Program-made: the position numbers and the translations under genes
Notes under the pieces: generated by a model
Database searches by the model: none
Seen by the model: the letters and a program-made list of their open reading frames with translations, nothing else
Told to the model about the DNA's origin: nothing
NCBI RefSeq assembly: GCF_900546705.1
Contig: NZ_URDP01000060.1
Coordinates: 1 to 6,120 of the forward strand
Reading direction: 5' to 3'
DNA length: 6,120 nt
DNA from: an uncultured Oscillibacter sp.
GTDB lineage: Bacteria > Bacillota > Clostridia > Oscillospirales > Oscillospiraceae
Part shown: positions 5,661 through 6,120 of the stretch, one piece after another
Layout: each line of letters starts with the position of its first letter
Position numbering within the stretch: the first letter of the stretch is position 1

Positions 5661-6120
5661 AGCAAACCTATTACGAGCGGCTGGGTGAGGCCGTCTTCCG
5701 GGAGACGCTGCCCAACGGACTGCGGATCTGTGTGGTGCCCAAGGACGAGTACGCCCGCAGCTATGCCTTTTTTGCCACCCGCTACGGCGGCATGGATACC
5801 CGCTTCCAGCTGGACGGCAAGTGGCTGGATACCCCCGCGGGCATCGCCCACTACCTGGAGCACAAGATGTTCGACACGGAGGACGGCAATGCCCTCCAGC
5901 GCCTGGCGCAAAACGGCGCCGAGCCCAACGCCTTCACCTCCAATGCCCTGACCGGGTACTACTTTGATTCCACCACGCATTTTGCTGAGAATCTGGAGAT
6001 TTTGCTCTCGTTTGTGTCCATCCCCTATTTCACGGAGGAGAGCGTGGCCAAAGAGCAGGGCATTATCGGCCAGGAGATCCGCATGATCGAGGACAACCCC
6101 GACTGGCAGCTCTACACCCG
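5657..6120 (+). CDS. yfmH: YfmH-type M16 family zinc metalloprotease, N-terminal part (cut by window edge)
   Basis: The first 154-155 residues of what is normally a protein of about 430 residues are present. The inverted zinc motif HYLEH is intact (His65, Glu68, His69). Downstream, Glu133 and Glu140 (KEQGIIGQE) are spaced 7 apart, as are the paired conserved glutamates of M16 enzymes. Glu140 is the expected third zinc ligand. The GAEPNAFTS segment (87-95) and the YYFDS strand fit the M16 N-terminal domain. This should therefore be the catalytic member, with YfmF as the non-catalytic one. No signal peptide is seen, so cytoplasmic action is expected. The ATG overlaps the yfmF stop (ATGA), and AGGAGGAGG at 5641-5649 sits 7 bases upstream, inside the end of yfmF. 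The C-terminal half and any downstream gene are not visible. Confidence 0.93.
   Translation, partial: MKQTYYERLGEAVFRETLPNGLRICVVPKDEYARSYAFFATRYGGMDTRFQLDGKWLDTPAGIAHYLEHKMFDTEDGNALQRLAQNGAEPNAFTSNALTGYYFDSTTHFAENLEILLSFVSIPYFTEESVAKEQGIIGQEIRMIEDNPDWQLYT

Overview
The window looks like chromosomal DNA from a GC-rich, low-GC-lineage Gram-positive bacterium (Bacillota, probably a clostridial gut group such as Oscillospiraceae). Three things suggest this. The order ylxM-ffh-rpsP is typical of Bacillota. Shine-Dalgarno sequences are strong and AGGAG-like. The paired M16 proteases match the Bacillota YfmF/YfmH pair. The genus is a guess. The genes are GC-rich and strongly biased in codon third positions, while the promoter regions are AT-rich.

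Layout. Positions 1-1838 are read leftward: ylxM (1473-1838), ffh (117-1469) and the first 17 codons of rpsP (1-53, cut by the window edge). A SigA-type promoter at 1885-1913 drives them, and a small hairpin lies at the start of the predicted transcript. This unit makes the protein part of the signal recognition particle, its HTH accessory protein, and ribosomal protein S16.

A 199-base divergent intergenic region (1839-2037) carries back-to-back promoters. Reading rightward from it is a two-gene unit: a DUF819 integral membrane protein (2038-3279), then 12 bases later an M19-family dipeptidase (3292-4248) without a signal peptide. A textbook intrinsic terminator (4250-4282) ends the unit. A membrane permease-like protein paired with a cytoplasmic dipeptidase suggests, by inference only, peptide or dipeptide uptake and hydrolysis.

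After the terminator a near-consensus promoter (4300-4328) and a leader with two adjacent inverted repeats precede a second unit. It comprises yfmF (4389-5660, TTG start), an M16-fold protein without the zinc motif, overlapping by 4 bases with yfmH (5657 to the window edge), an M16 protein with an intact HxxEH site. The two probably form a heteromeric M16 protease with one catalytic and one non-catalytic member.

No tRNA, rRNA, mobile element, CRISPR array or phage gene was seen. The window is mostly conserved housekeeping and metabolic genes. The points most worth a second look are the two leader structures, the DUF819-dipeptidase pairing, and the erased metal site of YfmF. I saw no clear sign of a wholly new system.
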